This document shows, piece after piece, positions 31,300 through 40,862 of a DNA stretch of 64,000 bases; the stretch's first letter is position 1, and each line of letters opens with the position of its first letter. The position numbers and the translations under genes were made by a program. Source of the DNA: CAVPDE01 sp963702565 (GTDB taxonomy: Bacteria; Desulfobacterota; DSM-4660; Desulfatiglandales; HGW-15); NCBI GenBank assembly GCA_963702565.1, contig CAVPDE010000016.1:186001-250000 (forward strand), read 5' to 3'. Below the pieces are notes generated by a model that saw only the letters and a list, made by a program, of their open reading frames with translations, did not search any database and had not been told where the DNA came from.

Positions 31300-33333
31300 G
31301 TGACTACTGACGCTTCGAATAAACCTGGAATCAACCCGGATCTTGAAGAGAAATGCATCAACACCATCAAGTTCCTGGCTGTGGACGCAGTTCAGAAGGC
31401 CAATTCCGGCCACCCGGGCATGCCCATGGAAGCCTCTGCTCTGGCCTACGTGCTGTGGAGCCGTCTCATGCGTTACAACCCGGCAAACCCTCAGTGGCCG
31501 AACCGGGACCGGTTCATCCTCTCCGCAGGCCATGGCTCCATGCTCCTTTATGCCATGCTTCACCTCACGGGCTACGGCTTGTCTCTGGATGATCTGAAGA
31601 ATTTCCGGCAATGGGACAGCCGAACTCCCGGCCATCCGGAATATGGCCGCACCCCCGGGGTTGAAACGACCACCGGGCCCCTGGGCCAGGGATTTGCCAC
31701 AGGAGTGGGAATGGCCATGGCCGAGACCTTCATGGCCAACCTCTTCAACCGGCCGAGGTTTCCCGTTGTGGATTATTTCATCTATGCCTTCGTGAGCGAC
31801 GGGGACATGATGGAGGGGATCTCCTCGGAAACAGCCTCGTTGGCCGGCCATCTCGGCCTGGGTAAACTGATTTACATTTACCTGGACAACCGGATCACCA
31901 TCGAGGGTTCCACGGATCTGACCTTCGGCGAGGATGTGGCAAAACGGTTTGAAGCCTATAACTGGCAAGTCCAGCGAGTGGACGGGTATGACCTGCCTGC
32001 CATTGAAGGTGCGGTGAATCAGGCGAAAAAGGACCTCTCCCGCCCCTCTCTGATCATCGCGAGAACCTGCATCGCCAGCGGAAGCCCCAACAAGCAGAAC
32101 TCCTGCGAAGCCCACGGAGCACCGCTGGGCGCAGAGGAAGTCACCCTTACCAAACGGAACTGCGGCTGGCCCGAGAAACCGGACTTCCTGGTCCCTGACG
32201 AGGTCCTTTCCTACTTCCGGCAAGCCGTGGGTAGGGGGAAAGAAGACGAGGACCGGTGGATCCTCCTCTTCAAGGAGTACAGGGAAAAGCATCCGGACCT
32301 GGCCGATCGATGGGATGCCGTGCACAAGGGCCTGGATGGATTTGCCTGGGAATCCAGCCTGCCGAAATTCGAAGCATCTGAAAAGCCGATCGCCACACGC
32401 GCGGCTTCAGGCAAAGTCCTTGCCGCGATTGCTCCCCATTTGCCGGGCCTCATCGGAGGATCTGCGGACCTTGCGCCTTCCAACAACACCTATCTGAAGG
32501 GTTTCGGCGAATTCAAGAAAGACAAGGGCCCCAACATTCATTTCGGAATCAGGGAGCACGCCATGGGCACTATCCTAAACGGGCTCGCCCTGAGCAAGGC
32601 GCTTATCCCCTACGGCGGCACCTTTCTTGTGTTCTCCGATTACATGAGACCGGCGATTCGGCTGGCGGCCCTGATGAAGCTCCCCGTTGTTTATGTCTTC
32701 ACCCACGATTCCATCGGTCTAGGCGAAGACGGCCCTACCCACCAGCCCATCGAGCAGATCGCCGGCATGAGGGCCGTGCCGAACCTGACGCTCATCCGGC
32801 CTGCGGATGCGAATGAAACGGCTGAGGCCTGGAAAGCCGCCTTGCTGAACCGAAAAGGGCCGACAGCCCTGGTCCTGACAAGGCAAAATCTTCCTATCCT
32901 CGACCGGAGCCGCTACGGCTCGGCAGCAGGGCTTCACAAAGGAGCCTACATTCTTGCGGACGCACCGAACGGAAATCCGGATCTGATCCTCATGGGCTCA
33001 GGCTCTGAAGTGCACCTGATGCTCAGCGCACAGGATCCGTTGAAGGCCAGGGGCATTTCCGCCCGCGTCGTGAGCATCCCCTGCTGGGAGCTCTTTCAGA
33101 AGCAGTCCGCAGTGTACAAAGAGGCGGTTCTGCCCTCTCGAATGAGGGCTCGCCTAGCGGTGGAGGCCGGATGCTCTTTCGGATGGGAGAGATTCATCGG
33201 TCTGGACGGAGACATCATTGCCATGGATCGTTTCGGCGAATCCGCCCCGGACAAAGTGCTCTTCAAGGAGTTCGGTTTCACGGCGGAAAACGTAGTGAAA
33301 AAAGCGGAAGCGCTTCTGAAGAAAACGAGATAA
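31300..33333 (+). CDS. tkt: Transketolase
   Basis: The 677-aa protein is a single-chain transketolase with KANSGHPGMPM at the start and the TPP site SDGDMMEGISSETASLAGHL with LIYIYLDN. The central pyrimidine domain has FGIREHAMGTILNGLAL and THDSIGLGEDGPTHQPIEQ. It transfers two-carbon units between sugar phosphates using TPP. It starts at a GTG after GGAGGG, and the neighbouring genes place it in an operon for pentose/triose interconversion. It is full length and shows no oddity. Confidence 0.95.
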   Translation: MTTDASNKPGINPDLEEKCINTIKFLAVDAVQKANSGHPGMPMEASALAYVLWSRLMRYNPANPQWPNRDRFILSAGHGSMLLYAMLHLTGYGLSLDDLKNFRQWDSRTPGHPEYGRTPGVETTTGPLGQGFATGVGMAMAETFMANLFNRPRFPVVDYFIYAFVSDGDMMEGISSETASLAGHLGLGKLIYIYLDNRITIEGSTDLTFGEDVAKRFEAYNWQVQRVDGYDLPAIEGAVNQAKKDLSRPSLIIARTCIASGSPNKQNSCEAHGAPLGAEEVTLTKRNCGWPEKPDFLVPDEVLSYFRQAVGRGKEDEDRWILLFKEYREKHPDLADRWDAVHKGLDGFAWESSLPKFEASEKPIATRAASGKVLAAIAPHLPGLIGGSADLAPSNNTYLKGFGEFKKDKGPNIHFGIREHAMGTILNGLALSKALIPYGGTFLVFSDYMRPAIRLAALMKLPVVYVFTHDSIGLGEDGPTHQPIEQIAGMRAVPNLTLIRPADANETAEAWKAALLNRKGPTALVLTRQNLPILDRSRYGSAAGLHKGAYILADAPNGNPDLILMGSGSEVHLMLSAQDPLKARGISARVVSIPCWELFQKQSAVYKEAVLPSRMRARLAVEAGCSFGWERFIGLDGDIIAMDRFGESAPDKVLFKEFGFTAENVVKKAEALLKKTR

Positions 33334-33382
33334 CAGAAGTCTTCTCTAAAGAAAAACGGTCCACTGAAAGGAGGTTGTCCCC

Positions 33383-34240
33383 ATGCCCTATGTCACCATG
33401 AAAGACGTTCTTGCCAAAGCCAAACAGGGAAAATATGCGGTGGGTGCCTTTGACATCTTCGATCAGCTCTCCATGAAAGCGGTTGTGGAAGCTGCATCAG
33501 AGACAAAGAGCCCAGTCATCATCCAGGTGCTACCCCCTGTGGTGGACTATTTCGGAGCCGGGACAATTGCCGGCTGGGCGCGCCAGCTTGCGGATGACTA
33601 TGCCCGTGTGCCCCTGGTGCTCCATCTCGACCACGGCAGGAAAATCGAAATGGTCTACCAGTGCATCGATGCCAAGTGGGGTTCAGTCATGATGGATGCT
33701 TCGGACAGACCCCTCGACGGAAATATTTCCGTCACCAAGAAAGTGGTGGAGAAAGCCCATGCAGCGGGAATCACCGTGGAAGGGGAAATCGGCTGCATCT
33801 TCTCGGTGGATGAAAAAAAGGAAGTGCGGGAAAAAGAGGACAACTTGGCCAGCGTCCCTTCATGCGGCCGCTACTTCAGGGAAACGGGCATCGACGCCCT
33901 CGCCCCTGCCATCGGAACGGCCCACGGCCTTTACAAGGATGTACCCAGAATCGATTACAAACGCCTGGAGGAGATTGGCAGAACCGTCAACCTCCCCATG
34001 GTTATCCACGGCGGAACCGGCCTCACAGACCAGGATTTCCGCAATCTCGTGAAATCCGGGGCAGCCAAGATCAACATCTGGACACAGATCTGCATCGAGT
34101 TCTGCGACGCCATGCAAGCCTTTGCCAAGACCGATCCGCCGAGCAATGATCCCATTGCCTTCACCAGGATCGCAGCCGAAAGGATCAGGAAAAGGACGAC
34201 CGAATTCATCCGGGTCTTCGGCTCCGAAGGCAAAGCGTAA
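33383..34240 (+). CDS. Class II fructose/ketose-bisphosphate aldolase
   Basis: The 285-aa protein has the class II zinc sites LHLDHGRKIE, GTAHGLYKD and VIHGGTGL, plus the catalytic Asp of LDHG and the EGEIGCI strand. It splits a ketose-1,6-bisphosphate into dihydroxyacetone phosphate and an aldehyde phosphate. Whether fructose-, tagatose- or another ketose-bisphosphate is used cannot be decided. AAAGGAGGTTGTCCCC precedes the ATG. It is followed closely by TIM, which handles the triose product. Confidence 0.9.
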   Translation: MPYVTMKDVLAKAKQGKYAVGAFDIFDQLSMKAVVEAASETKSPVIIQVLPPVVDYFGAGTIAGWARQLADDYARVPLVLHLDHGRKIEMVYQCIDAKWGSVMMDASDRPLDGNISVTKKVVEKAHAAGITVEGEIGCIFSVDEKKEVREKEDNLASVPSCGRYFRETGIDALAPAIGTAHGLYKDVPRIDYKRLEEIGRTVNLPMVIHGGTGLTDQDFRNLVKSGAAKINIWTQICIEFCDAMQAFAKTDPPSNDPIAFTRIAAERIRKRTTEFIRVFGSEGKA

Positions 34241-34267
34241 GATCACCGTAACAGGGAGGATCAAGAC

Positions 34268-35065
34268 ATGGTCCCAGGAAAGAGGTTCATCGTCCAGAGC
34301 AATTGGAAGATGAACAAGACCTTTGAGGATGGGCTGGCTTATCTATCGGCCCTCCGGAGCGCCGAACCGAGGTTTCTCGGGTTGACGGAACTGGTGCTTT
34401 GCGTTCCTTTCACCCTGCTCAAGACGCTGGCCGATGCAGCCAAGGGAATCTCCTGCGTTTCCATGGGCGCCCAGAACGTGCACTGGGAGGACAAGGGCGC
34501 CTTCACAGGAGAGATCTCCGCCCCCATGCTGAAGGAGGCAGGAGCGCGCTACTGCGTGGTCGGCCATTCGGAGCGAAGGGAGGCCTTTGCCGACACGGAC
34601 GAGCGCGTGCAGTGGAAGGCCAAGGCCTGTCTGAAACAAGGGATTTCCCCGATTGTCTGCATCGGCGAGTCGCTGCAGGAAAGAAAGCGCGGCCAAACCC
34701 TCGCCAGGCTCGAATACCAGTTCCTCGCCTGCTTCGAGGGATTCACTTCGGAGTACATGATCAACACGGTCATCGAGTACGAACCGGTCTGGGCGATCGG
34801 CTCGGGCATGGTGGCCACGCCCGAGCAGGCTGGAGAAGCTCATCACTTTATCCGTGAGATGATCAGGAAGTATTACTCGGAAGAAACCGCATCGAAAACC
34901 CGCATCATTTACGGCGGAAGCGTCAAAGTGAAGAATGTCTTGGAAATGGCGGTAGCCAGAGACACGGACGGGGTCGGGGTCGGATCCGAAAGCTGGGATG
35001 TCCAGAAGTTCATCGAACTGGCGGAAATCTGTGCTCAGAGCGCTTCAAAAAGCAAAGTCCTCTAA
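34268..35065 (+). CDS. tpiA: Triosephosphate isomerase
   Basis: The 265-aa protein has QSNWKMNK with the active Lys, VGHSERRE with the catalytic His, YEPVWAIGSG with the catalytic Glu, and the phosphate loop YGGSVKVKN. It interconverts dihydroxyacetone phosphate and glyceraldehyde-3-phosphate. It closes the operon and is followed by a strong GC hairpin at 35067. The organism may carry another glycolytic copy elsewhere, since this one is tied to a regulated carbohydrate module. Confidence 0.93.
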   Translation: MVPGKRFIVQSNWKMNKTFEDGLAYLSALRSAEPRFLGLTELVLCVPFTLLKTLADAAKGISCVSMGAQNVHWEDKGAFTGEISAPMLKEAGARYCVVGHSERREAFADTDERVQWKAKACLKQGISPIVCIGESLQERKRGQTLARLEYQFLACFEGFTSEYMINTVIEYEPVWAIGSGMVATPEQAGEAHHFIREMIRKYYSEETASKTRIIYGGSVKVKNVLEMAVARDTDGVGVGSESWDVQKFIELAEICAQSASKSKVL

Positions 35066-35066
35066 A

Positions 35067-35097
35067 AGCGAGGGGCCGGCAAAGCCGGCCCCTCGCT
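35067..35097. terminator. Bidirectional-type GC hairpin after tpiA
   Basis: AGCGAGGGGCCGGC and GCCGGCCCCTCGCT form a perfect 14-bp stem with loop AAA between the convergent tpiA and gntR genes. There is no long T-run. Confidence 0.7.
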
Positions 35098-35123
35098 GAT
35101 CTCATCAATCCTCTGGAAAATAT

Positions 35124-35864
35124 CTATTCCTCCAGGAAAGCCTCGAAGGCCAGGTCGTACTTGTCGCTCCGGTACAGAGACTCCTCGCACTCGATAGGCT
35201 GGCCGTCTTTGATGTAGGTCACGCCATTGATCAGGAATGCCAGCGCCCCTCCCTCAAGCCCGAAGAGCGCGGCCTGAGGGCCTGAGAACTTCGCAATGGT
35301 TACGTTTTGTGTATGCCGATAAGGCTTCTGAGCGTAGAGATTCTCAAAAACCTTCCACAGGGAAGACGAAAGATCATGCTTCTCGATCCCCGGGCAAAGG
35401 TCCGTTCTAATGTACCTCGTTTCCAGCATCATAGGCACATCATTCGCCAACCGAAGTCTGTTGAGTTTGAGGACCATGGCCCCCTTCTCAAGGTCCAGGC
35501 GCTGTCTCGCGAAAGCATTGGCAGACATGATCTTCTTGCCCAAGACCTTAGTAGACGGAGAAAGCCCCATCTCCTGCATGTTCGCCGTAAAACCCAGAAC
35601 CTTCCTCAGGTCCCTCTTCACCTTGCTCATGCGAACGAAAGTCCCTTTCCCCGCCTTTCGCTCCAGCAGCCTTTCCTGGACCAGGTCGTTCAAGGCCCGG
35701 CGCACGGTGGTTGAAGAGAGATTGAACTGCTCGCCTAACTCGCGCTCCGAAGGAATGAGGTCATCTTCTTTATACGTCCCGTTGAGGATCTTCTTCTTGA
35801 TCTCTTCCTTGAGTTGATAATACAGAGGCACTTTCGATTCGTAGTTTATGTCCATCTGCTCCAT
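35124..35864 (-). CDS. GntR-family regulator, HutC/UTRA type
   Basis: The 246-aa protein has a GntR winged helix (PLYYQLKEEIKKKILNG...IPSERELGEQFNLSSTTVRRAL, about residues 10-65) and a UTRA ligand domain to the C-terminus (RLRLANDVPMMLETRYI, INGVTYIKDGQPIECEESLY). The start giving MEQMDINYESKVPLYYQ is preferred over an 18-residue-longer frame. It lies between the kinase/dehydrogenase/ABC genes and the transaldolase operon, so it is the best candidate to bind the three AT dyads at sites A-C. The UTRA domain probably senses a sugar phosphate. Confidence 0.87.
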   Translation of the reverse strand: MEQMDINYESKVPLYYQLKEEIKKKILNGTYKEDDLIPSERELGEQFNLSSTTVRRALNDLVQERLLERKAGKGTFVRMSKVKRDLRKVLGFTANMQEMGLSPSTKVLGKKIMSANAFARQRLDLEKGAMVLKLNRLRLANDVPMMLETRYIRTDLCPGIEKHDLSSSLWKVFENLYAQKPYRHTQNVTIAKFSGPQAALFGLEGGALAFLINGVTYIKDGQPIECEESLYRSDKYDLAFEAFLEE

Positions 35865-35954
35865 ATCGCTCTCCAGAGGCCTTGTTTTCGGTACTGCCCG
35901 CCGAGGTAAGAACGTCATTCCGATTCAGCCCAGCTTCAACGCCGCTCCAAATTC

Positions 35955-37511
35955 TCACCGGTCGAATTGATCGTTGATCTCCGCAATTGTGTGCATGAAC
36001 CCCTGGACCGTGTCATAGAATTTGACGTACACTTCCCTGTAAAATCTTTCGTACTTTAACACATTCTGAGCTATGGGTCTATAGGTTTTTCGGATGCTCA
36101 CCATGGTGTCCACGGCCTTTTTGTAGTCCGGGCTCATCCCGCATCCGACGGCCGCCGCGATCGCAGCACCCAGAGCGGTGGTTTCAGCCGTTTCAGGGAG
36201 GTGCAGCGTCTTGTTGAACACATCGGTGAAGATCTGGTTCCAGTAGTCACTTCGCGCCGATCCTCCGTACATCTTGATCTGCTCCACCTGCGTCCCTGTG
36301 CCCTCTTCCATGAGTTCGGCCTGCCGCCTTGATTCATAGGCCAAACCCTCCATCAGCGAACGGAGCAGGTGAGGTCTGCCGTATTCCGTATGAAGTCCGA
36401 ACACGACCCCCCGCGCATTCAAATCCCAGTAAGGGCCGTTCGCTCCCTGGAAGTAGGGCACGACCATCATACCTCGGTTGCCCACAGGACTTTCGCCGAC
36501 CTGGTTGTAGATGACTTCCCAGATGTTCTTTTTCGTTTTTTCCGCTTCGCTCACCTCGAAGTAACCGAAGTTGTTCTTGTACCAGTTCATCAGAGCCGAA
36601 CCGCCGCTGGGGATGTAATTCTCCACAATGTAGGCGCCCGAAGGATTGATCTCGATGAAGTAATTCACCTTTTTCCTCTCCGGTACACCCCGGGCGACCA
36701 GCTCATTGGTGCAGGATGTCCCCCCGTTGATGCCGAGCTCTCCAGGCTCGACCACGCCCGCCCCGAGCGTGCCGCAGGGCTGGTCCCCGGCGCCTGTCAC
36801 CACTGGAAGGCCTTCGGGGAGACCGGTCTCCTTGGCCGCCTCTTTCGTCACATGACCGGCGACAGCCCCGCCCGGGAGGATAGGCTCGATCCAAATGTCT
36901 TCCCTGACCCCGAGAGCTTTGATGATGTCTTTGGCCCACTTCCTCGGGCTGGCGATATCCAGAGCGCCTGTCATGGTTCCGGCTCCCTCAAGGGTCACGA
37001 GATTTCCGGTGAGCTTGTAAATCAGGTAGTCCTGGACCAGAACGAGCTTGTAGATCTTCTCGTAGAGCTCCGGTTCGTTGTTCTTCAGCCACAGGGCTTT
37101 GTAGAGCGTCCACTGTCCCGGCGGATAACCGGTCCTTTCAAAGATGAGTTGCTTCCCCACCTTCTGCCTGGCATAGTCGGCTTCCTTGGAGCAGCGGATA
37201 TCGTTCCACAGGATCGCCCTTCGCAGAGGCTTGATGTCCTTGTCCACAGGCACAAAGGTGAACCGCTGGTGGGTGATGCCGATGCCCACCATCTTTTTTA
37301 CATCCACCGCAGGATTCGACACCACCTGTCGGCAGGCTTCCTTGAAGGCCCCCCACCATTCCTCCGGATCCTGCTCGACCCAGCCTGGGTTCTCTGTATA
37401 GAGAGGATATCCCTTTGAACCCTCTGCCACGGGCTTTCCCTTAGCGTCAAAGGCAATAACCTTGGTTGCGCTCGTACTGCTGTCCGCGCCTAACACCAAT
37501 TGATCTTTCAT
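35955..37511 (-). CDS. FGGY-family carbohydrate kinase (xylulokinase-like)
   Basis: The 518-aa protein begins MKDQLVLGADSSTSATKVIA, the FGGY phosphate-binding start. It continues with the first-domain blocks GWVEQDPEEWW and GIGITHQRFTFVPVD, and the second-domain signature VKQ-type region MYGGSARSDYWNQIFTDVFN. FGGY kinases phosphorylate sugars or polyols such as xylulose, ribulose, erythritol or glycerol. With transketolase/transaldolase nearby, a pentulose or tetritol substrate is plausible. It sits downstream of the dehydrogenase gene, which could make its substrate. GGAGGGG precedes the ATG. Confidence 0.87.
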   Translation of the reverse strand: MKDQLVLGADSSTSATKVIAFDAKGKPVAEGSKGYPLYTENPGWVEQDPEEWWGAFKEACRQVVSNPAVDVKKMVGIGITHQRFTFVPVDKDIKPLRRAILWNDIRCSKEADYARQKVGKQLIFERTGYPPGQWTLYKALWLKNNEPELYEKIYKLVLVQDYLIYKLTGNLVTLEGAGTMTGALDIASPRKWAKDIIKALGVREDIWIEPILPGGAVAGHVTKEAAKETGLPEGLPVVTGAGDQPCGTLGAGVVEPGELGINGGTSCTNELVARGVPERKKVNYFIEINPSGAYIVENYIPSGGSALMNWYKNNFGYFEVSEAEKTKKNIWEVIYNQVGESPVGNRGMMVVPYFQGANGPYWDLNARGVVFGLHTEYGRPHLLRSLMEGLAYESRRQAELMEEGTGTQVEQIKMYGGSARSDYWNQIFTDVFNKTLHLPETAETTALGAAIAAAVGCGMSPDYKKAVDTMVSIRKTYRPIAQNVLKYERFYREVYVKFYDTVQGFMHTIAEINDQFDR

Positions 37512-37560
37512 GAACACCCCTCCTGTGCAAATGAATCCAAGATGCGGGCAAATATCCAGG

Positions 37561-38595
37561 CTATGGGATCAACAAGATTTTCACGGCTTCCAGATTTCGA
37601 AGAAGACCGAAAGCTTTCTTCCACTCAACGAGAGGGTAGCTTCCGCTGATCATTGGGTCGATGTTGACTCTCCCGCTCCCCAGGAGAGAAAGGGCCCTTT
37701 CCCAGCTCGTCCAGTTGGAGCTGAAACTGCACGAGACATTGATGGCTTTGCGAATGGCCAGATCCCAGGGCAGTGAAATCGTCTCCTTGCCGCTGATGCC
37801 CACCCCGCAGATTCTCCCGTCGATCTTGATCATGTCAAAGGCCTGCTTTACGGCCGGCTCCGCTCCGCTCGCTTCAACGATGAGGTCCGCCCCTGCGCCC
37901 CGGGTCAGATCGTTCACCAGCGCGAGAACATTTTCTTTTTCCACATTGACCGCGTAGTCCATGCCCATTTTCTCGGCCGTGGGAAGCCTCAGCTTTTCAT
38001 CGCCCGTAGTCCCCGTCACCATGACAGCGCGCGCTCCTTCCGCTTTGGCAGCGGCTGCTGCCAGAAGTCCGATGGGGCCGCAGCCCATGACGACAACAAA
38101 ATCCTCAGGCTCCACCTTGCTTCGTTCGAGCACCGCCTTCACGACCACAGCCAGCGGCTCGCAAAGGGCCGCCTGCTCATAGGACACGGATCCCGGGATT
38201 CGGTGCAGGGACGTCACCGGCAGCGCAATGAACTCAGAAAAGGCGCCATCTACTTTGTATCCTATAGCTCTTTTCTCCCGGCACACCTCGACTTGTCCGG
38301 TCAGGCAATATCGGCAGGTTCCGCATCCACCGCGGTGAGGTTCTGAGACCACCCGGTCGCCGGCCTTGAAGCCAACAACCTTCGTGCCGACTTCAACAAT
38401 CTCACCTGAGAATTCATGACCAAGAATAATGGGGGGATTGTACGGAAAGCGATCCTCCTCGATGTGGAGATCCGTACCGCAGATGCCGCCAGCCCTCACA
38501 CGAATCAGTGCATCATGCTCACCCGGCACGGGATCTTCAACGTTCTTGACCGCTATAAATCCCCTTCCTTTTTCTGTTTTTACGAGTGCCTTCAT
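37561..38595 (-). CDS. Zinc-dependent medium-chain (polyol-type) dehydrogenase
   Basis: The 344-aa protein has the catalytic zinc site CGTDLH...GHEFSGEI, the structural zinc cluster GGCGTCRYCLTGQVEVC, and a Rossmann motif VMGCGPIGLLAAAAAK. It resembles sorbitol, threonine and butanediol dehydrogenases that oxidise secondary alcohols with NAD(P). In this module it would oxidise an imported polyol to a ketose for the FGGY kinase. The start at 38595 (MKALVKTEKGRGFIAV) is chosen over an upstream frame. Confidence 0.9.
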   Translation of the reverse strand: MKALVKTEKGRGFIAVKNVEDPVPGEHDALIRVRAGGICGTDLHIEEDRFPYNPPIILGHEFSGEIVEVGTKVVGFKAGDRVVSEPHRGGCGTCRYCLTGQVEVCREKRAIGYKVDGAFSEFIALPVTSLHRIPGSVSYEQAALCEPLAVVVKAVLERSKVEPEDFVVVMGCGPIGLLAAAAAKAEGARAVMVTGTTGDEKLRLPTAEKMGMDYAVNVEKENVLALVNDLTRGAGADLIVEASGAEPAVKQAFDMIKIDGRICGVGISGKETISLPWDLAIRKAINVSCSFSSNWTSWERALSLLGSGRVNIDPMISGSYPLVEWKKAFGLLRNLEAVKILLIP

Positions 38596-38659
38596 CAGAT
38601 ATCTGCCGCCTTTCAAAAAGTCGCGAGTACAGATGCATCGCCCCTTTTGCATCCGCTCG

Positions 38660-38718
38660 TTTTGCCCTCACCCCGCCCTCTCCCCAAGGCCGGGTGAGAG
38701 GGGAAGGGTGAGGGGGCC
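38660..38718. repeat. CCCTCACCC/GGGTGAGGG palindromic repeat
   Basis: CCCTCACCCCGCCCTCTCCCC faces GGGTGAGAGGGGAAGGGTGA around a short GGCC centre. It is a GC-tract hairpin in the gap between the dehydrogenase and solute-binding-protein genes. Confidence 0.55.
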
Positions 38719-38773
38719 GAATGGCAAAGAGAAAATGCGTTCCTATTGGTTCGCCCTTTTGTTGCTTTTTGTC

Positions 38774-38847
38774 AATTCTTCATGGACCGATAGCCTCGTG
38801 CAGGCGGCCTGTTCCCCGCCTGCACGAGGCTATCGGATTCCATGAGG
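38774..38847. repeat. Long perfect hairpin (21-bp stem) before the dehydrogenase gene
   Basis: Arms 38787-38807 and 38816-38836 are perfectly complementary, starting CCGATAGCCTCG, with an 8-nt loop. Outer TCATGGA/TCCATGA words extend the stem past a 2-nt bulge. It lies between two genes of the same strand and may uncouple the levels of the ABC and dehydrogenase messages. Confidence 0.75.
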
Positions 38848-38861
38848 TTAGGGTTCAAAAC

Positions 38862-38898
38862 AAGTCGGGGCAGGCGGTTCGGCAACCGGCCTGCCCCG
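38862..38898 (-). terminator. Terminator after the ABC solute-binding protein gene
   Basis: On the minus strand TCGGGGCAGGCCGG and CCGCCTGCCCCGA form the stem, followed by CTTGTTTT. It lies about 10 bp after the stop of the solute-binding-protein gene. Confidence 0.75.
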
Positions 38899-38907
38899 AA
38901 GCGAAGG

Positions 38908-40668
38908 TTACTTTTTCTCCTTCGCCGCTTCCTCTTTCCACTGCTTTACCATCACATCGTAATCGATCGTTTCAGGTTTTTCTCTGTCTTTCATTTCCCG
39001 CGCAGGGCCGTCAGGCTGGTTGAACCAGTATTCCTTGTCCTTGAGCGGGTTCAATTTCGGAGAGTACAAGGGCAGCTTGAGTTTGCCCATGAGTTCGTCC
39101 TGCTTCTTGGCAAGACCGTCCATAGCCTCCTGCGGAGTCTTCTCGCCGGTCACGGCCATGGACACATAGTGCCACCACTGTTCCTGGAGCAGAGGATAGT
39201 CGGGCACGTTCAGCCCTGTATCCGTAAAGAGTTTGTGCACAGGCGCCCGGTAGAATTCGAGCAGGCCGCCGTACTTTTTCTCGGTCTCCTTGGTCCAGTA
39301 GGGGGAGTACAGATCGGATTTGCGGATCGGGGTGTTGCCGACGATCAGCTTCTTGAGGCTCACGGTCTTGGATACCATGAACTGGCCCCACAACCACGCC
39401 GCGGCTCTGTCCTTGTCTTTCACGTCCACCGGAATGGACAGAGAGCCCGCATCCTGGTAACCGACCTTCATGCCTTTCTTCCAATACTTTCCGTGAGGCT
39501 GCGGAGCGAGTCTCCAGAGAGGATTCCCGTCTTTGTCGCAAACCGGACTGCCCGGGGTGTAGTAGTTCGGGAAGGAGATGAACGTTCCGCAGTAGTAAAT
39601 GGTCTGAGCGATTTCGCCGTTGCCGGGAATCGGGCCGACTTCGGACCACTCAATGCCCGCCGCATAGGGAGGAGCGAATTTCTTCAGCCACTCCACGTAC
39701 TTTGAAAGGGCATACACGGCAGCGGGGCTGTTGGCCATTCCGCCCCTCTCCACCATGGAGCCCACGGGGATCCTGTTCTCGACGCGAATGCCCCATTCAT
39801 CCGAGGGCAGACCATTGGGCACGCCCGGGCTGGTGCATCCTGCCAGGGAGAGCCACGCATCCGAGAATCTCCAACCCAGGGAGGCGCCTTTCTTGCCGTA
39901 ATCCAGGTGCCCGTAGATCGGCTTTCCGTCAATTTGTTTCACATCGTTGGTCCAGAAATTGGCGATGTCCTCGTAAGCCGCCCAGTTGACCGGCACGCCC
40001 AGTTCATATCCGTATTTGGCTTTGAACATCTCTTTGTACTTCGGGTTGGTGAACAGGTCATAGCGGAACCAGTAGAGAATCGGGAAGGTCTGATCAGGGA
40101 TCTGCAGAATGTTCTTGTCGTAGTCGTACCCGAACTCCAGGTTCAGCCAATCATCCAGGTCCAGGTAAGGGTTCGTGACAGCCTTGCCTTCACCCTTCAT
40201 GTAGTCGCTCAGGACCACCATGGTCTTTTTCCTCAAGTGTGTCCCTTTGAGGTCTGCATCGGTGACATAGAGATCATAGATCTTTTTCTTGGTCGCTATC
40301 TGGGTCTGGAGTCTCTGGACCACCTCGCCTTCCCCGATGATGTCGTGGGAAGCTTCGATACCGGTGATGTCCTTGAAGGCTTTGGCCAGAACCTCGGCCT
40401 CATAGGTGTGCGTCTGGATGTTTTCCGCACAAGACTTGATCTTCATGCCCTTGTAGGCTTTCGCCGCCTGGGCAAACCACGTTAGCTCTTTGATTTGGTC
40501 TTCTTTGGAAAGGGAACTCGGTTGGAAGTTGTTAACCCAGCTTTCAATGGCCTTTTTCTGCTCCGGGGTGATATCCTGCGCTCGGGCAACGCTCGATGAA
40601 CTCAGCGTGAGCGCCAAACCACACAGAGCCACCAACGCAAACAGAATGAAACGGCTTCTCTTCTTCAT
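38908..40668 (-). CDS. ABC transporter solute-binding protein, GlpV-like
   Basis: The 586-aa protein has a signal peptide (MKKRSRFILFALVALCGLAL, with cleavage near VARAQ, about 31). A long family-1 type binding protein follows, with NIQTHTYEAEVLAKAFKDIT and Trp-rich segments. The length of about 580 residues and its company of two ATPases, two permeases and a DUF2160 protein match the rhizobial glycerol importer GlpSTPQV. Cargo is therefore glycerol or a related polyol, by analogy only. It is the last gene of the transporter operon and has its own terminator. Confidence 0.82.
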   Translation of the reverse strand: MKKRSRFILFALVALCGLALTLSSSSVARAQDITPEQKKAIESWVNNFQPSSLSKEDQIKELTWFAQAAKAYKGMKIKSCAENIQTHTYEAEVLAKAFKDITGIEASHDIIGEGEVVQRLQTQIATKKKIYDLYVTDADLKGTHLRKKTMVVLSDYMKGEGKAVTNPYLDLDDWLNLEFGYDYDKNILQIPDQTFPILYWFRYDLFTNPKYKEMFKAKYGYELGVPVNWAAYEDIANFWTNDVKQIDGKPIYGHLDYGKKGASLGWRFSDAWLSLAGCTSPGVPNGLPSDEWGIRVENRIPVGSMVERGGMANSPAAVYALSKYVEWLKKFAPPYAAGIEWSEVGPIPGNGEIAQTIYYCGTFISFPNYYTPGSPVCDKDGNPLWRLAPQPHGKYWKKGMKVGYQDAGSLSIPVDVKDKDRAAAWLWGQFMVSKTVSLKKLIVGNTPIRKSDLYSPYWTKETEKKYGGLLEFYRAPVHKLFTDTGLNVPDYPLLQEQWWHYVSMAVTGEKTPQEAMDGLAKKQDELMGKLKLPLYSPKLNPLKDKEYWFNQPDGPAREMKDREKPETIDYDVMVKQWKEEAAKEKK

Positions 40669-40862
40669 GCTTTACCCCTTTGAATAGTTGTTTATCCCTA
40701 ACATCTCCCCTGACCAATCTTTTGCGACTCCTATCACCTCCTCTCTTTTTCTGCCGGATCTCAGAGCAAGCTGACCGCAGCCTTCCGCGCGAGAACGTGA
40801 TCTCCCCCCAGAATTTCCAGATTCTCCCTCGCGCCGGTCGGCGGCTCCCGTAGCCAGCCGGT
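40669..40862. other. Gap within the ABC operon, nothing clear
   Basis: The 194 bp between the DUF2160 gene and the solute-binding-protein gene hold no recognisable gene or strong hairpin. A purine-rich AAGGGGTAAAGC on the minus strand serves as ribosome site for the binding protein. Confidence 0.4.
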
